Source: Clostridia bacterium (GTDB lineage: Bacteria > Bacillota_A > Clostridia > Oscillospirales > CAG-272). From it: DNA of 59,023 bases. This document shows, one piece after another, positions 33,449 to 42,470 of the stretch. The stretch lies in contig JAFVXC010000037.1 of the NCBI GenBank assembly GCA_017501345.1, positions 1 to 59,023 of the forward strand. Direction: 5' to 3'. Every line of letters begins with the position of its first letter. Positions within the stretch are counted from its first letter, which is position 1. Made by a program: the position numbers and the translations under genes. Under the pieces are notes generated by a model. That model saw nothing but the letters and a program-made list of their open reading frames with translations. It ran no database searches and had not been told where the DNA came from.

Positions 33449-34516
33449 ATGAAACACATTTCCGTCTTTACAAGAATCCTTGCACTCACCCTGCTTCTCC
33501 TTCTGACCTTCAGTCTTGCCGCCTGCCGAAGCGGCGGAAATGACAACGAGAGCTCTGCGGAAAGCACCGATCCTGTCGGCGACGTTACCACGGGCTCCGA
33601 TACGGTCGACGCATCTCTGCCCGTGAAGGTCACTGTTCTGAACGGTACGACGGGCTTCGGTATGGCAAAGCTGATGAAGGACAAGGCAGACGGCAACGCC
33701 GCGCTGAATTACACCTTTGACGTGCAGGCAGACGCACAGAACGTTCTGAAGGCACTGATTAACGGCTCGACCGATATCGCCGCGCTCCCGACGAATGCTG
33801 CAGCGACCGTCTACAATAAAACGAACGGTGCGGTACAGGTACTCGCGCTGAACACCCTCGGTGTCCTCTACGTTGTTGCGAACGGTGAAAGCGAGGCGAT
33901 CACAGACTTTGAATCCCTGCGCGGCAAGACGGTCTACTGCCCCGCAAACAACCCCGCATTCATCTTCTCCGCGATCTGTGAGGCGAACGGTCTCAAGGTC
34001 GGCACCGACATCACGGTCGACACCTCCTACGCAGAGCCTGCCGCAGTACGCGGTGCGCTCGTATCGGGACAGATCGACCTCGCAGTCCTGCCCGAGCCGA
34101 TGGTAACGATCGCCAGGAAGGCAAACAACAAGCTCGTCACCGCGCTCGATCTGACCGCTGAATGGGACAAGAAGTTCGACGAGGGCTCTCTCGTTCAGGG
34201 CTGTGTCGTCGTCCGCACTGCATTTGCAGAGGCACACCCCGCTGAGATCGCAAAATTCCTCACGGAATACGAGGCTTCGATCACCTATATGCAGGAAAAC
34301 GTCGCAGATGCCGCTGAGATCATCGTCGCACAGGGCGTCTTCGCAGGCGCGGCTCCCATTGCCGCCGCAGCGATCCCGAACTGCAACGTGACCTTCGTGA
34401 CGGGCGCCGATATGAAGGCGGCACTCAAGGTATTCCTCGACACTCTCTACGCGATCAACCCGACCGCTGTGGGCGGTGCAGTCCCCGCGGATAATTTCTA
34501 TTATGGCGTGAAGTGA
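33449..34516 (+). CDS. ABC importer substrate-binding lipoprotein (NMT1/SsuA-like)
   Basis: 355 residues. A lipoprotein signal with lipobox SLAAC (C26) is followed by a low-complexity linker and a two-lobed periplasmic-binding-type domain. LKALINGSTDIAALPTNAAA and ALVSGQIDLAVLPEPM are typical of the sulfonate/nitrate/HMP-precursor family. The ligand is not determinable. Permease and ATPase genes follow. Confidence 0.88.
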   Translation: MKHISVFTRILALTLLLLLTFSLAACRSGGNDNESSAESTDPVGDVTTGSDTVDASLPVKVTVLNGTTGFGMAKLMKDKADGNAALNYTFDVQADAQNVLKALINGSTDIAALPTNAAATVYNKTNGAVQVLALNTLGVLYVVANGESEAITDFESLRGKTVYCPANNPAFIFSAICEANGLKVGTDITVDTSYAEPAAVRGALVSGQIDLAVLPEPMVTIARKANNKLVTALDLTAEWDKKFDEGSLVQGCVVVRTAFAEAHPAEIAKFLTEYEASITYMQENVADAAEIIVAQGVFAGAAPIAAAAIPNCNVTFVTGADMKAALKVFLDTLYAINPTAVGGAVPADNFYYGVK

Positions 34517-34523
34517 TTTTTTC

Positions 34524-34567
34524 GCGGGGGAAGAACCTTTTTTGAGAAAAAAGGCTTCTTCCCCCGC
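34524..34567 (+). other. Long hairpin between binding protein and permease genes
   Basis: Arms GCGGGGGAAGAA/TTCTTCCCCCGC, then CCTTTTTT/AAAAAAGG around GAG, form a stem of about 20 bp. No T-tract follows. It could protect the upstream mRNA 3' end and set a high binding-protein to permease ratio. A second small hairpin (TCCCAAAA/TTTTGGGA) lies near 34577-34594. Confidence 0.7.
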
Positions 34568-34621
34568 ACCCCATCTCCCAAAAACTTTTGGGAACGGAAG
34601 CTTTTAGAAAGGAGGATGTAA

Positions 34622-35407
34622 ATGAAAGCAAAGAAACGGATCTTCAGGGTGATACTCGGAATCCTTGCGGTTGCCTTCTGGCTTCTTGTCTGGTGGCTTC
34701 TCGCCGCACGGATCAACAAGCCTCTTCTGCTTCCGACGCCGCCGAGCGTTCTTGCGCGACTTGCGGAGCTGATCGTCACGGCAGAATTCTGGAGCACTAC
34801 GGCGATCTCGATCCTTCGCATCCTCCTTGGCATTCTTCTGTCCCTCGTGATCGGCGTTCCGCTTGCGGTCCTTACCGCAAGGCTTCCCGCTGTCGGCGTT
34901 CTTCTGCGCCCGCTGATGACGGCGATCCGCGCGACTCCCGTTGCGGCATTCATCGTGCTGATCTGGCTTTGGATCGGCGGCGACGAGGTGCCGACGATCA
35001 TCACGGTGCTGATCGCGCTCCCCATCGTATGGAAAAACGTCGAAACGGGCATTCTCGGTATCGACGGCTCCCTCCTCGAAATGGCGCGGGTCTTTCGCGT
35101 TCCGCTCGGGAGGCGGCTATTGACGCTCGACGTCCCCTCGGTGCTTCCCTCCTTTGAGGCGTCGCTTCAGACCGCAGTCGGGCTCGGCTGGAAGGCGGGC
35201 ATTGCCGCAGAGATCCTTGTTCGTCCGATCCGCGCGATCGGCAGGGAGATCTCGGACGCGAACTACAACCTCGAATCGGTCGATCTCTTTGCGTGGACGC
35301 TGACGGTCATTCTCCTCTCTCTTCTGATCGAATTTGTGTTCTCCTTCCTCCTCGCGCGCATTTTCCCGCGAAGGATCACGAAGGGGACAGGAAAGGAGGA
35401 AACGTGA
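34622..35407 (+). CDS. ABC importer permease (SsuC/TauC-like)
   Basis: 261 residues, about six membrane segments. The ABC-coupling EAA-type loop is near RVFRVPLGRRLLTLDVPSVLP. Typical of the binding-protein-dependent permease family for sulfonates, nitrate or thiamine precursors. AAAGGAGG precedes the ATG, and the stop overlaps the next ATG (TGATG). Confidence 0.9.
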   Translation: MKAKKRIFRVILGILAVAFWLLVWWLLAARINKPLLLPTPPSVLARLAELIVTAEFWSTTAISILRILLGILLSLVIGVPLAVLTARLPAVGVLLRPLMTAIRATPVAAFIVLIWLWIGGDEVPTIITVLIALPIVWKNVETGILGIDGSLLEMARVFRVPLGRRLLTLDVPSVLPSFEASLQTAVGLGWKAGIAAEILVRPIRAIGREISDANYNLESVDLFAWTLTVILLSLLIEFVFSFLLARIFPRRITKGTGKEET

Positions 35408-36027
35408 TGGATCTTCTGCAAAAGTCCGTCCTCCCCTTTCAGGGAGACGGGATCGTACTGTCGGGCGTTTCGAAATCCTTTGACGGCTCGCCCATCCTCT
35501 CGGATTTCTCTCTCACGGTCGCGCCGCGCGGTGTGACCGCCCTGATGGGCACGTCGGGAAGCGGAAAAACGACGGTCTGCTCCCTCCTTCTCGGACTCAC
35601 GAGGCCAGACGCGGGTGAGATCGTGAATCCCGCAAGGCAGGTCTCAGCCGCCTTTCAGGATCCGCGCCTCATTCCGTGGCTGACTGCCGAGGACAACGTG
35701 GCGTTCGTCCTCCACGGCGTTCCGAAGGAGGAAAAGCGCGCACGCGCACGGGAGATGCTCACGCTGCTCGGGCTGACGGATGCATACGGGAAGTATCCCG
35801 CAGAGCTGTCGGGCGGTATGCAGCAGCGCGTTTCCCTTGCCCGCGCCTTTCTCGCTCCGCACGATTTCCTGATCCTCGACGAGCCCTTCCGCGGACTTGA
35901 CGACGAGAACCGCGCGACCGTTCTCGGAATGATCGCAGAGCTTGCGCAGGACTCCCCCGTCCTCCTCGTCACGCACGACCGTGCGGACGTCGAGGCACTC
36001 TGTGCCAAAGCGATAAGGCTTGATTGA
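35407..36027 (+). CDS. ABC importer ATP-binding protein
   Basis: 206 residues. Walker A GTSGSGKTT, Q-loop AAFQDPRLIPW, signature LSGGMQQRVSLARAF and Walker B LILDEPFRGLD are all present. It is short for the SsuB/TauB family (usually about 240-260) because it ends right after the H-loop (LLVTHDRADVEALC). It starts in the stop of the permease gene. Confidence 0.9.
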   Translation: MDLLQKSVLPFQGDGIVLSGVSKSFDGSPILSDFSLTVAPRGVTALMGTSGSGKTTVCSLLLGLTRPDAGEIVNPARQVSAAFQDPRLIPWLTAEDNVAFVLHGVPKEEKRARAREMLTLLGLTDAYGKYPAELSGGMQQRVSLARAFLAPHDFLILDEPFRGLDDENRATVLGMIAELAQDSPVLLVTHDRADVEALCAKAIRLD

Positions 36028-36055
36028 CAATTTTTGCTTTTCCCCCTGAACTGAA

Positions 36056-36126
36056 TAACCCTCCGAAAGAAATCGGATACTAAACGCAGAAAGTATCGGG
36101 TTTCCCATCGGAGGGTTCTTTTTTCC
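36056..36126 (+). terminator. Terminator of the Crp/ABC operon
   Basis: Outer stem ACCCTCCGA/TCGGAGGGT enclosing inner pairing, followed by TCTTTTTT. Confidence 0.75.
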
Positions 36127-36171
36127 GTTCGGACACCCGACAGCAGTCGATTGCCGAAAGGAAATGCGATT

Positions 36172-36942
36172 ATGTACAGTAAAGTGGATATATGCGGTGT
36201 GGACACCTCAAGTCTCAGAGTTCTCACCGACGACGAGAAGCGCGAGCTTCTCCTTCGCGTGAAGGAGGGAGACGAGGAGGCGCGTCAGGAGCTGATACAG
36301 GGAAATCTCCGCCTCGTGCTCTCCATCATTCAGCGCTTTACGGGGCGACGGGAGAACCTTGACGACCTCTTTCAGGTCGGATGCATCGGGCTTGTGAAGG
36401 CGGTGGACAACTTCAACACCGACCTTGACGTGAAGTTTTCGACCTACGCCGTGCCGATGATCATCGGCGAGATCCGCCGTTATCTCAGGGACAACAACGC
36501 GATCCGCATCAGCCGCTCGATCCGCGACCTTGCCTATCACGCACTGCAGGCGCGGGAGACGCTGATGCACGAGAGGGACGGCGAGCCGACCCCCGAGGAG
36601 ATCGCCGCGCGCATCGGTGAAAAAAAGGAAAACGTCGTACGCGCGATGGAGGCGATCGTCGAGCCGATCTCTCTTTACGAGCCCGTCTATTCGGACTCGG
36701 GCGACTCGATCTACGTGATGGATCAGATCAGCGATCCCGGCGAGAACGACAAGCTCTGGCTCGAAAGTATTGCACTGCGTGATGCCCTCGGGCGCCTCTC
36801 GGAGCGCGAACAACGGATCATTCGGATGCGGTTTTTCCAGAACAAAACGCAGATGGAGATCGCCTCCGAGATCGGCATTTCTCAGGCGCAGGTCTCACGG
36901 CTCGAGAAGGGTGCGCTCGAGCGGATCCGAAAACAGATATGA
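36172..36942 (+). CDS. sigG: Forespore-specific sigma factor SigG
   Basis: 256 residues, collinear with Bacillus SigG. The start YSKVDICGVDTSSL, region 2 NLRLVLSIIQRF and DLFQVGCIGLVKAVDNF, KFSTYAVPMIIGEIRRYLRD, and region 4 RMRFFQNKTQMEIASEIG are all present. The ATG at 36172 has AAAGGAAA upstream. It drives late forespore genes, probably including the spoVAC copy at 28.6 kb. It is not next to spoIIGA-sigE, which is the usual place in many Firmicutes. Confidence 0.95.
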   Translation: MYSKVDICGVDTSSLRVLTDDEKRELLLRVKEGDEEARQELIQGNLRLVLSIIQRFTGRRENLDDLFQVGCIGLVKAVDNFNTDLDVKFSTYAVPMIIGEIRRYLRDNNAIRISRSIRDLAYHALQARETLMHERDGEPTPEEIAARIGEKKENVVRAMEAIVEPISLYEPVYSDSGDSIYVMDQISDPGENDKLWLESIALRDALGRLSEREQRIIRMRFFQNKTQMEIASEIGISQAQVSRLEKGALERIRKQI

Positions 36943-36944
36943 GG

Positions 36945-38966
36945 TCACACCTGTGGAGGTCTCCGACGAGGAGGCCTCCTTTCGCTCGTCTGTCCGTTCG
37001 AGCGATCGTCCACGGCATCTCTTCCGCTGCCCTTCTCTCCCCTCTCGGGCGTATCGTTCTTTGCGTCGCCTCTTGCGATATATCGCTCTGCCTGCGTCGT
37101 GAAGAGCTCGTAGTAGCGACCCTTACGCTCCATCAGCTCCTCGTGGTCGCCCTCTTCAAGGATCCTTCCGTACTCAAGCACGAGGATCTTCGACGCAACC
37201 GTCGCGGAGGAAAGCCTGTGCGAGACGAAGACCGTGGTCTTATCCCTCCGTAGAGTATCGAACTGTCGGAAGATCTCCTGCTCGGCGATCGGGTCAAGCG
37301 CCGCGGTCGGCTCGTCGAGGATCAGGATATCCGAATCCGAATAGAAGGCGCGTGCAACGGCAAGCTTCTGCCACTGTCCGCCCGACAGCTCGATGCCGTC
37401 CTGCTCAAAGATACGCATCAGAGGGGTATCATAGCCACTCGAAAGCTTTCGGATGTATTCGTCCGCCGCCGACTGTCTTGCCGACGCGACGATCCGCTCC
37501 TCATCGATCTCCCTATGGACATCACCGAAGCGGATGTTTTCCTTTGCCGTCTCGGCGTATTTCCCGAAATCCTGGAAGATGATGCCGAAAATTTGGTAGA
37601 GCTCCTTCGGGTCGTAGCTGCGGAGATCCTTACCGTCGAGGAGGATTCGCCCCTCGGTCGGATCGTAAAGACGGGTGAGGAGCTTGATGAGCGTGGTCTT
37701 ACCCGCGCCGTTCAGTCCGACGAGCACAAGCGTTTCGCCCGGTCGGATCGTGAAATTCAGATCGTTCAGAACCTTGTTTTCGCACATCGGATAGGAGAAC
37801 GAGACGTGCTCGAAAACGATGGTGTGTGCCTTTCCGCGCGAGATCTTCTCGGGGGGATTCTGTGTCGGAACGATCGTCCGCTCCTCCTTCATAAATTCGA
37901 TCAGGTTATCGACGAAGAGCGTTCCCTCGTAGATCGATGCCGACGTCGTGATCAGCGAGGATACGCTGTCCGAGATCGAGAGGATCGAATTCGTATACAG
38001 GTTGTAGTCACCGAGCAGGAATCGCCCGATGAGAACGCCGAATGCGATCGCGGCGTAGCAGACGCAGGAGACGATCTGTGCTACCGTTGAAAGCACCACG
38101 AGCCACCAGCTTTCCTGCAGGATGAGCCTTCGGAGGCCCTTATAGTAATGCCGGAAGACATCGTCAAAGCGACCGATAAAGGTATCGGACAGATCAAACA
38201 GCTTGACCTCCTTCGCCTTATCCTTGTCGACAAGCTGATTGGAATAGTAATTCATCTGCCTGCGTTCCTTCGAGCGGAAGCGCATATAGCGGTAATGCTT
38301 CTTGCGATAGATGAAGCTGACGACCGCAGACGGGATCGATGCGACGATCTTCACAAGCGGGATCCACCACATCCCCGGAACGGCGAGCAGGATCACGACG
38401 TACGAGATGAGCGAGATCACGGTGCTTGCGACCGTGAGGGTCGAGGTGAGGATCTGAACCGGTCGGTTCCCCGCCTCACGGTTCGCGTTTTCAAGCTTTT
38501 CATAAAACTCGGGTCGGTCGAAGGATGCAAGATCGATCGTCTTCGCCTTGTTCATAATCTGAAGCTTGACCGTTCTGATGACCTTCTCTCCCGCCACCTT
38601 CGTGACCGAATTCTTCACGCGGTTGAGGATCATCTTGGCAATGCGGTAGGAAAAGAGCAAGATCAATGCAAAAAACACCGCACTGCCGAAAAAGGCTACG
38701 TAATCCCCCTCGTTCAGCGTTCCGTAGGACTTCTGCAGGAGGTTGATCACGTTTCTTGAGGCAAGTGAGCCGATCAGCGGCACAATGCCTTCAAGCAGGG
38801 CGATCAGAACAAGTGCGATCGTGATCCACGGTGAGGTTCTCCACACGAGGGCAAAAATATACCCGAGGCGCGAGAAAAAGCCGCCGAACAGCTCCCTCAT
38901 ATAGCGCGGAAGGTCCTTAATACCCTTCGGCGGAGGGACCTTTTTGTGGTCTTCGCTTGCAAACAT
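36945..38966 (-). CDS. ABC exporter (fused membrane and ATPase domains)
   Basis: About 674 residues. Six membrane segments lie within about 40-370 and the nucleotide-binding domain within about 415-640: Walker A VGLNGAGKTT, Q-loop IFQDF, signature LSGGQWQKLAVARAF, Walker B ILILDEPTAALD and H-loop VFVSHR. The start at 38966 has AAGGGGAG 8 nt upstream; longer frames overlap the promoter. It is a half-transporter, possibly a homodimer exporting a peptide, lipid or drug. The tail is rich in R/E/D. It converges on sigG with only 2 nt between the stops. Confidence 0.9.
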   Translation of the reverse strand: MFASEDHKKVPPPKGIKDLPRYMRELFGGFFSRLGYIFALVWRTSPWITIALVLIALLEGIVPLIGSLASRNVINLLQKSYGTLNEGDYVAFFGSAVFFALILLFSYRIAKMILNRVKNSVTKVAGEKVIRTVKLQIMNKAKTIDLASFDRPEFYEKLENANREAGNRPVQILTSTLTVASTVISLISYVVILLAVPGMWWIPLVKIVASIPSAVVSFIYRKKHYRYMRFRSKERRQMNYYSNQLVDKDKAKEVKLFDLSDTFIGRFDDVFRHYYKGLRRLILQESWWLVVLSTVAQIVSCVCYAAIAFGVLIGRFLLGDYNLYTNSILSISDSVSSLITTSASIYEGTLFVDNLIEFMKEERTIVPTQNPPEKISRGKAHTIVFEHVSFSYPMCENKVLNDLNFTIRPGETLVLVGLNGAGKTTLIKLLTRLYDPTEGRILLDGKDLRSYDPKELYQIFGIIFQDFGKYAETAKENIRFGDVHREIDEERIVASARQSAADEYIRKLSSGYDTPLMRIFEQDGIELSGGQWQKLAVARAFYSDSDILILDEPTAALDPIAEQEIFRQFDTLRRDKTTVFVSHRLSSATVASKILVLEYGRILEEGDHEELMERKGRYYELFTTQAERYIARGDAKNDTPERGEKGSGRDAVDDRSNGQTSERRPPRRRPPQV

Positions 38967-39050
38967 AAGGGATTCTCCCCTTCGAGCCATACCGTCCACC
39001 CGTTCGCCACGTATCCGTCGCGCGGCGATCCTTTCCCTGTAGTTTAGTTT

Positions 39051-39079
39051 ATTATAGCACAAAAAAGTTGCAATTGCAA
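39051..39079 (-). promoter_or_regulatory. Promoter of the ABC exporter
   Basis: TTGCAA at 39074-39079, 17-bp spacer, TATAAT at 39051-39056. The -35 lies in a palindrome GTTGCAATTGCAAC (39067-39080) that could be an operator. Confidence 0.7.
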
Positions 39080-39127
39080 CTATTTTTGCAAAATTTCCCT
39101 GCTTTTTTTCGACCTTCCCCAACCGAC

Positions 39128-39156
39128 TTGACACCGCAGGAAATTTATGCTATACT
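39128..39156 (+). promoter_or_regulatory. Promoter of the pantothenate kinase gene
   Basis: TTGACA at 39128-39133, 17-bp spacer, TATACT at 39151-39156. Divergent from the ABC exporter promoter. Confidence 0.8.
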
Positions 39157-39190
39157 ATAATGAATAAAAGGCGAGGAGGAAAGCTCTGCT

Positions 39191-40078
39191 ATGGATAACG
39201 TAAAAAACGAACAGAATCATTCCGCAAATAAGAAGTATGCGGTCATTGGCATCGACGTCGGCGGAAGCACGACGAAGATCGTCGGCTTTCACAACGTGGG
39301 CGGTCGGCACGAGCTGATCGGCGAGCCGCTCTTCGTGCGCGCGACCGATCCGATCACCTCGATCTACGGCGCCTTCGGGCGCTTCACCTCCGAAAACGAG
39401 CTTGCTCTTGCAGAGATCGAGCGCGTGATGATGACGGGTGTCGGCTCCTCGTATATCTCGAAGCCCATCTACGGACTCAAGTCCTCTCCCGTATCGGAGT
39501 TCCGGAGCATCGGGCTCGGCGGACTGTATCTCTCAGGGCTTGACGACGCGATCATCGTCAGTATGGGCACGGGCTCGGCGCTGATCCACGCGAAGCGTAC
39601 CGAGAGCGGCACACAGATCGACTATCTCGGCGGTACGGGTGTCGGTGGCGGCACGCTGATGGGGCTGACGAAGCGGATGATCGGGGTTGACACGATCGAG
39701 CACATCGAGCAGCTCTGCCTTGACGGCGATCTCTCGAGCGTTGACCTGCGCATCAAGGATATGTATAAAAATAAGCCACTCGACATCAACGCGGATCTGA
39801 CCGCGTCGAACTTCGGCAAGCTCAGCGATATGGCGACGAACGCCGACATCGCGCTCGGCGTTGCCAATATGGTCGGTGAAACGATCGCTATGATGGCGGT
39901 GTTCGCGGCACGCGGCTTCGGGCTCGATAAGATCGTTCTGACGGGCAATCTGTCGACCCTCGCCCCCGTCCGTCAGGTCTTTGAGGGAATGACGCGCAAC
40001 GGTTTGTTCGGGGTGGATTTCATCATCCCGCGTTACTCGCAGTTTGCAACGGTCATCGGTGCGGCACTGCAGGGGTAA
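39191..40078 (+). CDS. coaW: Type II pantothenate kinase (Fumble-like)
   Basis: 295 residues of the ASKHA fold. Phosphate-binding IGIDVGGSTTKIVG lies at about 19-32. A second ATP-binding loop is in SMGTGSALIHA, with LGGTGVGGGTLMGL and the late IVLTGNLSTLAPV. This fits the type II/eukaryote-like pantothenate kinase of Firmicutes, the first step of coenzyme A synthesis. Symbol by family, not by orthology test. Confidence 0.85.
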   Translation: MDNVKNEQNHSANKKYAVIGIDVGGSTTKIVGFHNVGGRHELIGEPLFVRATDPITSIYGAFGRFTSENELALAEIERVMMTGVGSSYISKPIYGLKSSPVSEFRSIGLGGLYLSGLDDAIIVSMGTGSALIHAKRTESGTQIDYLGGTGVGGGTLMGLTKRMIGVDTIEHIEQLCLDGDLSSVDLRIKDMYKNKPLDINADLTASNFGKLSDMATNADIALGVANMVGETIAMMAVFAARGFGLDKIVLTGNLSTLAPVRQVFEGMTRNGLFGVDFIIPRYSQFATVIGAALQG

Positions 40079-40108
40079 GCAAAAAATTGACGAACGGGAG
40101 GGTCGCTT

Positions 40109-40759
40109 ATGAAAAAAATATTGACAACATTCCTTTTGATACTGTTTTGTTTCTCTCTCACTTCTTGTTCGGCTATCGAAGCACTGAAATACTCTGTTTC
40201 GGGAGACATTATCGACCCTGCGGATGGTTTTTCTCGTGGAGAAGAAGGCACACTTCTATATAAGAATAACAAGTATATTTTGGTTCAAGAGCTTAGTGGA
40301 GATTGTGAAATCGACATAACAAAAGAAGATATTTTACTTGGTCGACGCAGTAATTTTCCAATTTTTCCGGATAGCTGTTATTATGCAAAACCGGATGAGA
40401 ATCCAAGTTTTATAATGAATGGTTCCACTATGCAAGGAACTGTTGTTTATTTGAGAGAGGATCTATACAGTGACACTATCGTTTATGTATTAAATGGCAG
40501 CTCTTTCGAATTTGAATTTACAACAGCTTTTATTAAAACGGATACGGTGAACTATGATCATCATATTGCACGCGAGAAATATACAAAATCCGCAAAGGTT
40601 AATTTTTATGTAAAAGATATTCCAATTATAACCGCTCGCAAGAGAATTTATTTGATAGACAATGTATGGTATTGTGTTGAAGTTGATGTGGCATATCAGC
40701 TATCAGATGAATTTGTGAGTAAGTTAATAGAAGAGGGGATCATAAATCAAGAGCCCTGA
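40109..40759 (+). CDS. Small lipoprotein of unknown function
   Basis: 216 residues. A signal peptide with lipobox SLTSC (residues 16-20) is followed by a beta-rich domain without recognised family. GGGAGG precedes the ATG. Codon usage is clearly more A/T-rich than in the pantothenate kinase just upstream, like the genes at 13.8-15.5 kb, so recent acquisition is likely. After the stop, CCAATTTGTCGAA also occurs after the nucleotidyltransferase gene at 15.48 kb. Confidence 0.7.
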   Translation: MKKILTTFLLILFCFSLTSCSAIEALKYSVSGDIIDPADGFSRGEEGTLLYKNNKYILVQELSGDCEIDITKEDILLGRRSNFPIFPDSCYYAKPDENPSFIMNGSTMQGTVVYLREDLYSDTIVYVLNGSSFEFEFTTAFIKTDTVNYDHHIAREKYTKSAKVNFYVKDIPIITARKRIYLIDNVWYCVEVDVAYQLSDEFVSKLIEEGIINQEP

Positions 40760-40844
40760 GATATACATCCGGCGAAAACACGGTATCACGATTAGCTGTG
40801 CTGTCAAACAAATACCAATTTGTCGAAAAACATTGAAACGATAG

Positions 40845-40876
40845 AAAAAAGCCTCCCTCAGGGGAGGCTTTTTTCT
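40845..40876. terminator. Bidirectional terminator
   Basis: Stem AAAGCCTCCC/GGGAGGCTTT with A6 and T6 flanks. It overlaps the 3' end of the ligase-like gene. Confidence 0.85.
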
Positions 40877-42279
40877 TTTTTGATCAGATCGGAGCACTTA
40901 AAGAACCACGTCGTTCTTCCCTTTTCGTTCTCGTAATGCTTTTCGAGATAAACGAAGATCAGAACCGCGAGTGCCGCAAAGGGGATCGGAACGAACTCCC
41001 CGGGGTCGGTCTGCGAATAGAGCAGGATCCCGAGATAGGAGAGCGCAAGCGCGACGGTCGTCGCGTTCGGGCGGAAGATGGCGAGCCTTGCACGGATCGC
41101 GAGCTGATACAGAAAGGCAACGCATCCGACAAGCCCGAGGCTTCCCCAGATCTGCGGGAAGTAGAGATGATACCACGAGATGCATCCGTCTGCCGCGTAA
41201 ATGTCCGCGTTTTCCGTGGAGCAGAAGCCGATACCGAAGAGCGGATGCTCCTTAAAGTCCGAGATCGAGCGAAGAAGCAGCTTCCAGCGCGCCTCGTCGA
41301 CCGAGGCAAGTCCGCCGTCGAGCCGTGACGTGATCAGCTGCGTGATCGGCTCGAGAAGATAATACGCAAGAAGCGTGATGAGTGCCGCAACGATGACAAA
41401 ATTGAGGACCTTATAGTACCACGCTCTCTTGCTGACGAAATAATAGACCAGTGAGATCAGAAGCAGGATCGATCCGAAGAGCATCGCGGTACGTGCGGCG
41501 GTAAGCACCATCGCACCGTAGAAGAGACAGCCCACCGAAAAGGACGCGATCTCCAGCGCGGGATGCTTCTCTGCGTAGCCCGCGAAATAAAAGGGTGCAG
41601 GCAGGCACAGAAGCAGGATATTGGCAATCGTATTGCGGTATGGGATCAGGTCAAAATAATCCTTCACCTGAAGCGCCCCCTCGGTATAGAACGCCCATTT
41701 TACGAAATTCACACCGATCACGGCGGCAGAAAGGATGCCAACGTACACGAGCACCCCGAGGAAATACTCCATCTGATCGTAGCGCTTTTCGCGTTTCACC
41801 TCGGACGCAAAGATCAGATAAAGGACGATGGGGAGAACGGACATCCCGCAAAGGTAATACCACACCGTAGGGTCTGTGTAATCGGTCGAATCGAGGTTTC
41901 CGATCCCGCTGAGGAGGATCGCCGCCGCCGTCGCGATAAGTCCCGAAAGGGTAACGCCACGGCAGAGCACCTTCGCCCTGCGGTAGCAGATAAAGTGGAA
42001 AACGAAGGCGGGAACAAGCGTAAGTCCGTAGGGGATCCACGGTGTGATAAGCTCCATTTTACCGATCAGCGTCGTTCCGAGCACGATGACGCAAAGCGTC
42101 GGCAAGAGGACGGGGGCGAGATCGTCGGAAAGGCAAAGGACGAGGGCAACGAGCTGCACCTCGATCATCAGAACCGCGATCAGTGCGTTCCCTCCGACGG
42201 TATAGCCGATTGCAGACAAAAGGAGCAGGAATATAGAATAATATGGGGAAAGCAATAAAGTTCGAATCTTTTCCAGCAT
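40858..42279 (-). CDS. O-antigen ligase/polymerase-like membrane protein
   Basis: 473 residues with about eleven to twelve membrane segments. A large outer loop (about 330-385; WKLLLRSISDFKEHPLFGIG, then AADGCISWYHLYFPQIW) has the RxxxxxxxxxxHPLFGxG pattern of Wzy/WaaL-type enzymes. It probably polymerises or ligates surface polysaccharide. It stands 190 nt downstream of a CapD-type dehydratase gene. Confidence 0.8.
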   Translation of the reverse strand: MLEKIRTLLLSPYYSIFLLLLSAIGYTVGGNALIAVLMIEVQLVALVLCLSDDLAPVLLPTLCVIVLGTTLIGKMELITPWIPYGLTLVPAFVFHFICYRRAKVLCRGVTLSGLIATAAAILLSGIGNLDSTDYTDPTVWYYLCGMSVLPIVLYLIFASEVKREKRYDQMEYFLGVLVYVGILSAAVIGVNFVKWAFYTEGALQVKDYFDLIPYRNTIANILLLCLPAPFYFAGYAEKHPALEIASFSVGCLFYGAMVLTAARTAMLFGSILLLISLVYYFVSKRAWYYKVLNFVIVAALITLLAYYLLEPITQLITSRLDGGLASVDEARWKLLLRSISDFKEHPLFGIGFCSTENADIYAADGCISWYHLYFPQIWGSLGLVGCVAFLYQLAIRARLAIFRPNATTVALALSYLGILLYSQTDPGEFVPIPFAALAVLIFVYLEKHYENEKGRTTWFFKCSDLIKKEKSLP

Positions 42280-42470
42280 TTCAGCATTTCTCCAAGATAT
42301 AGCATTTCTCTCTGTCAGTCAAGTCATAGGATTAGCCACACGGTGGCGGCACACATATTCATCTTATTATATCAAATATTTCCCCGTTTGTCAAGATGAA
42401 AAAACGGAGCTTCGCCAAATACCGAACAAGGTCGGACTCGAAGCTCCGTTCTGATAAATTTTATAACGCC

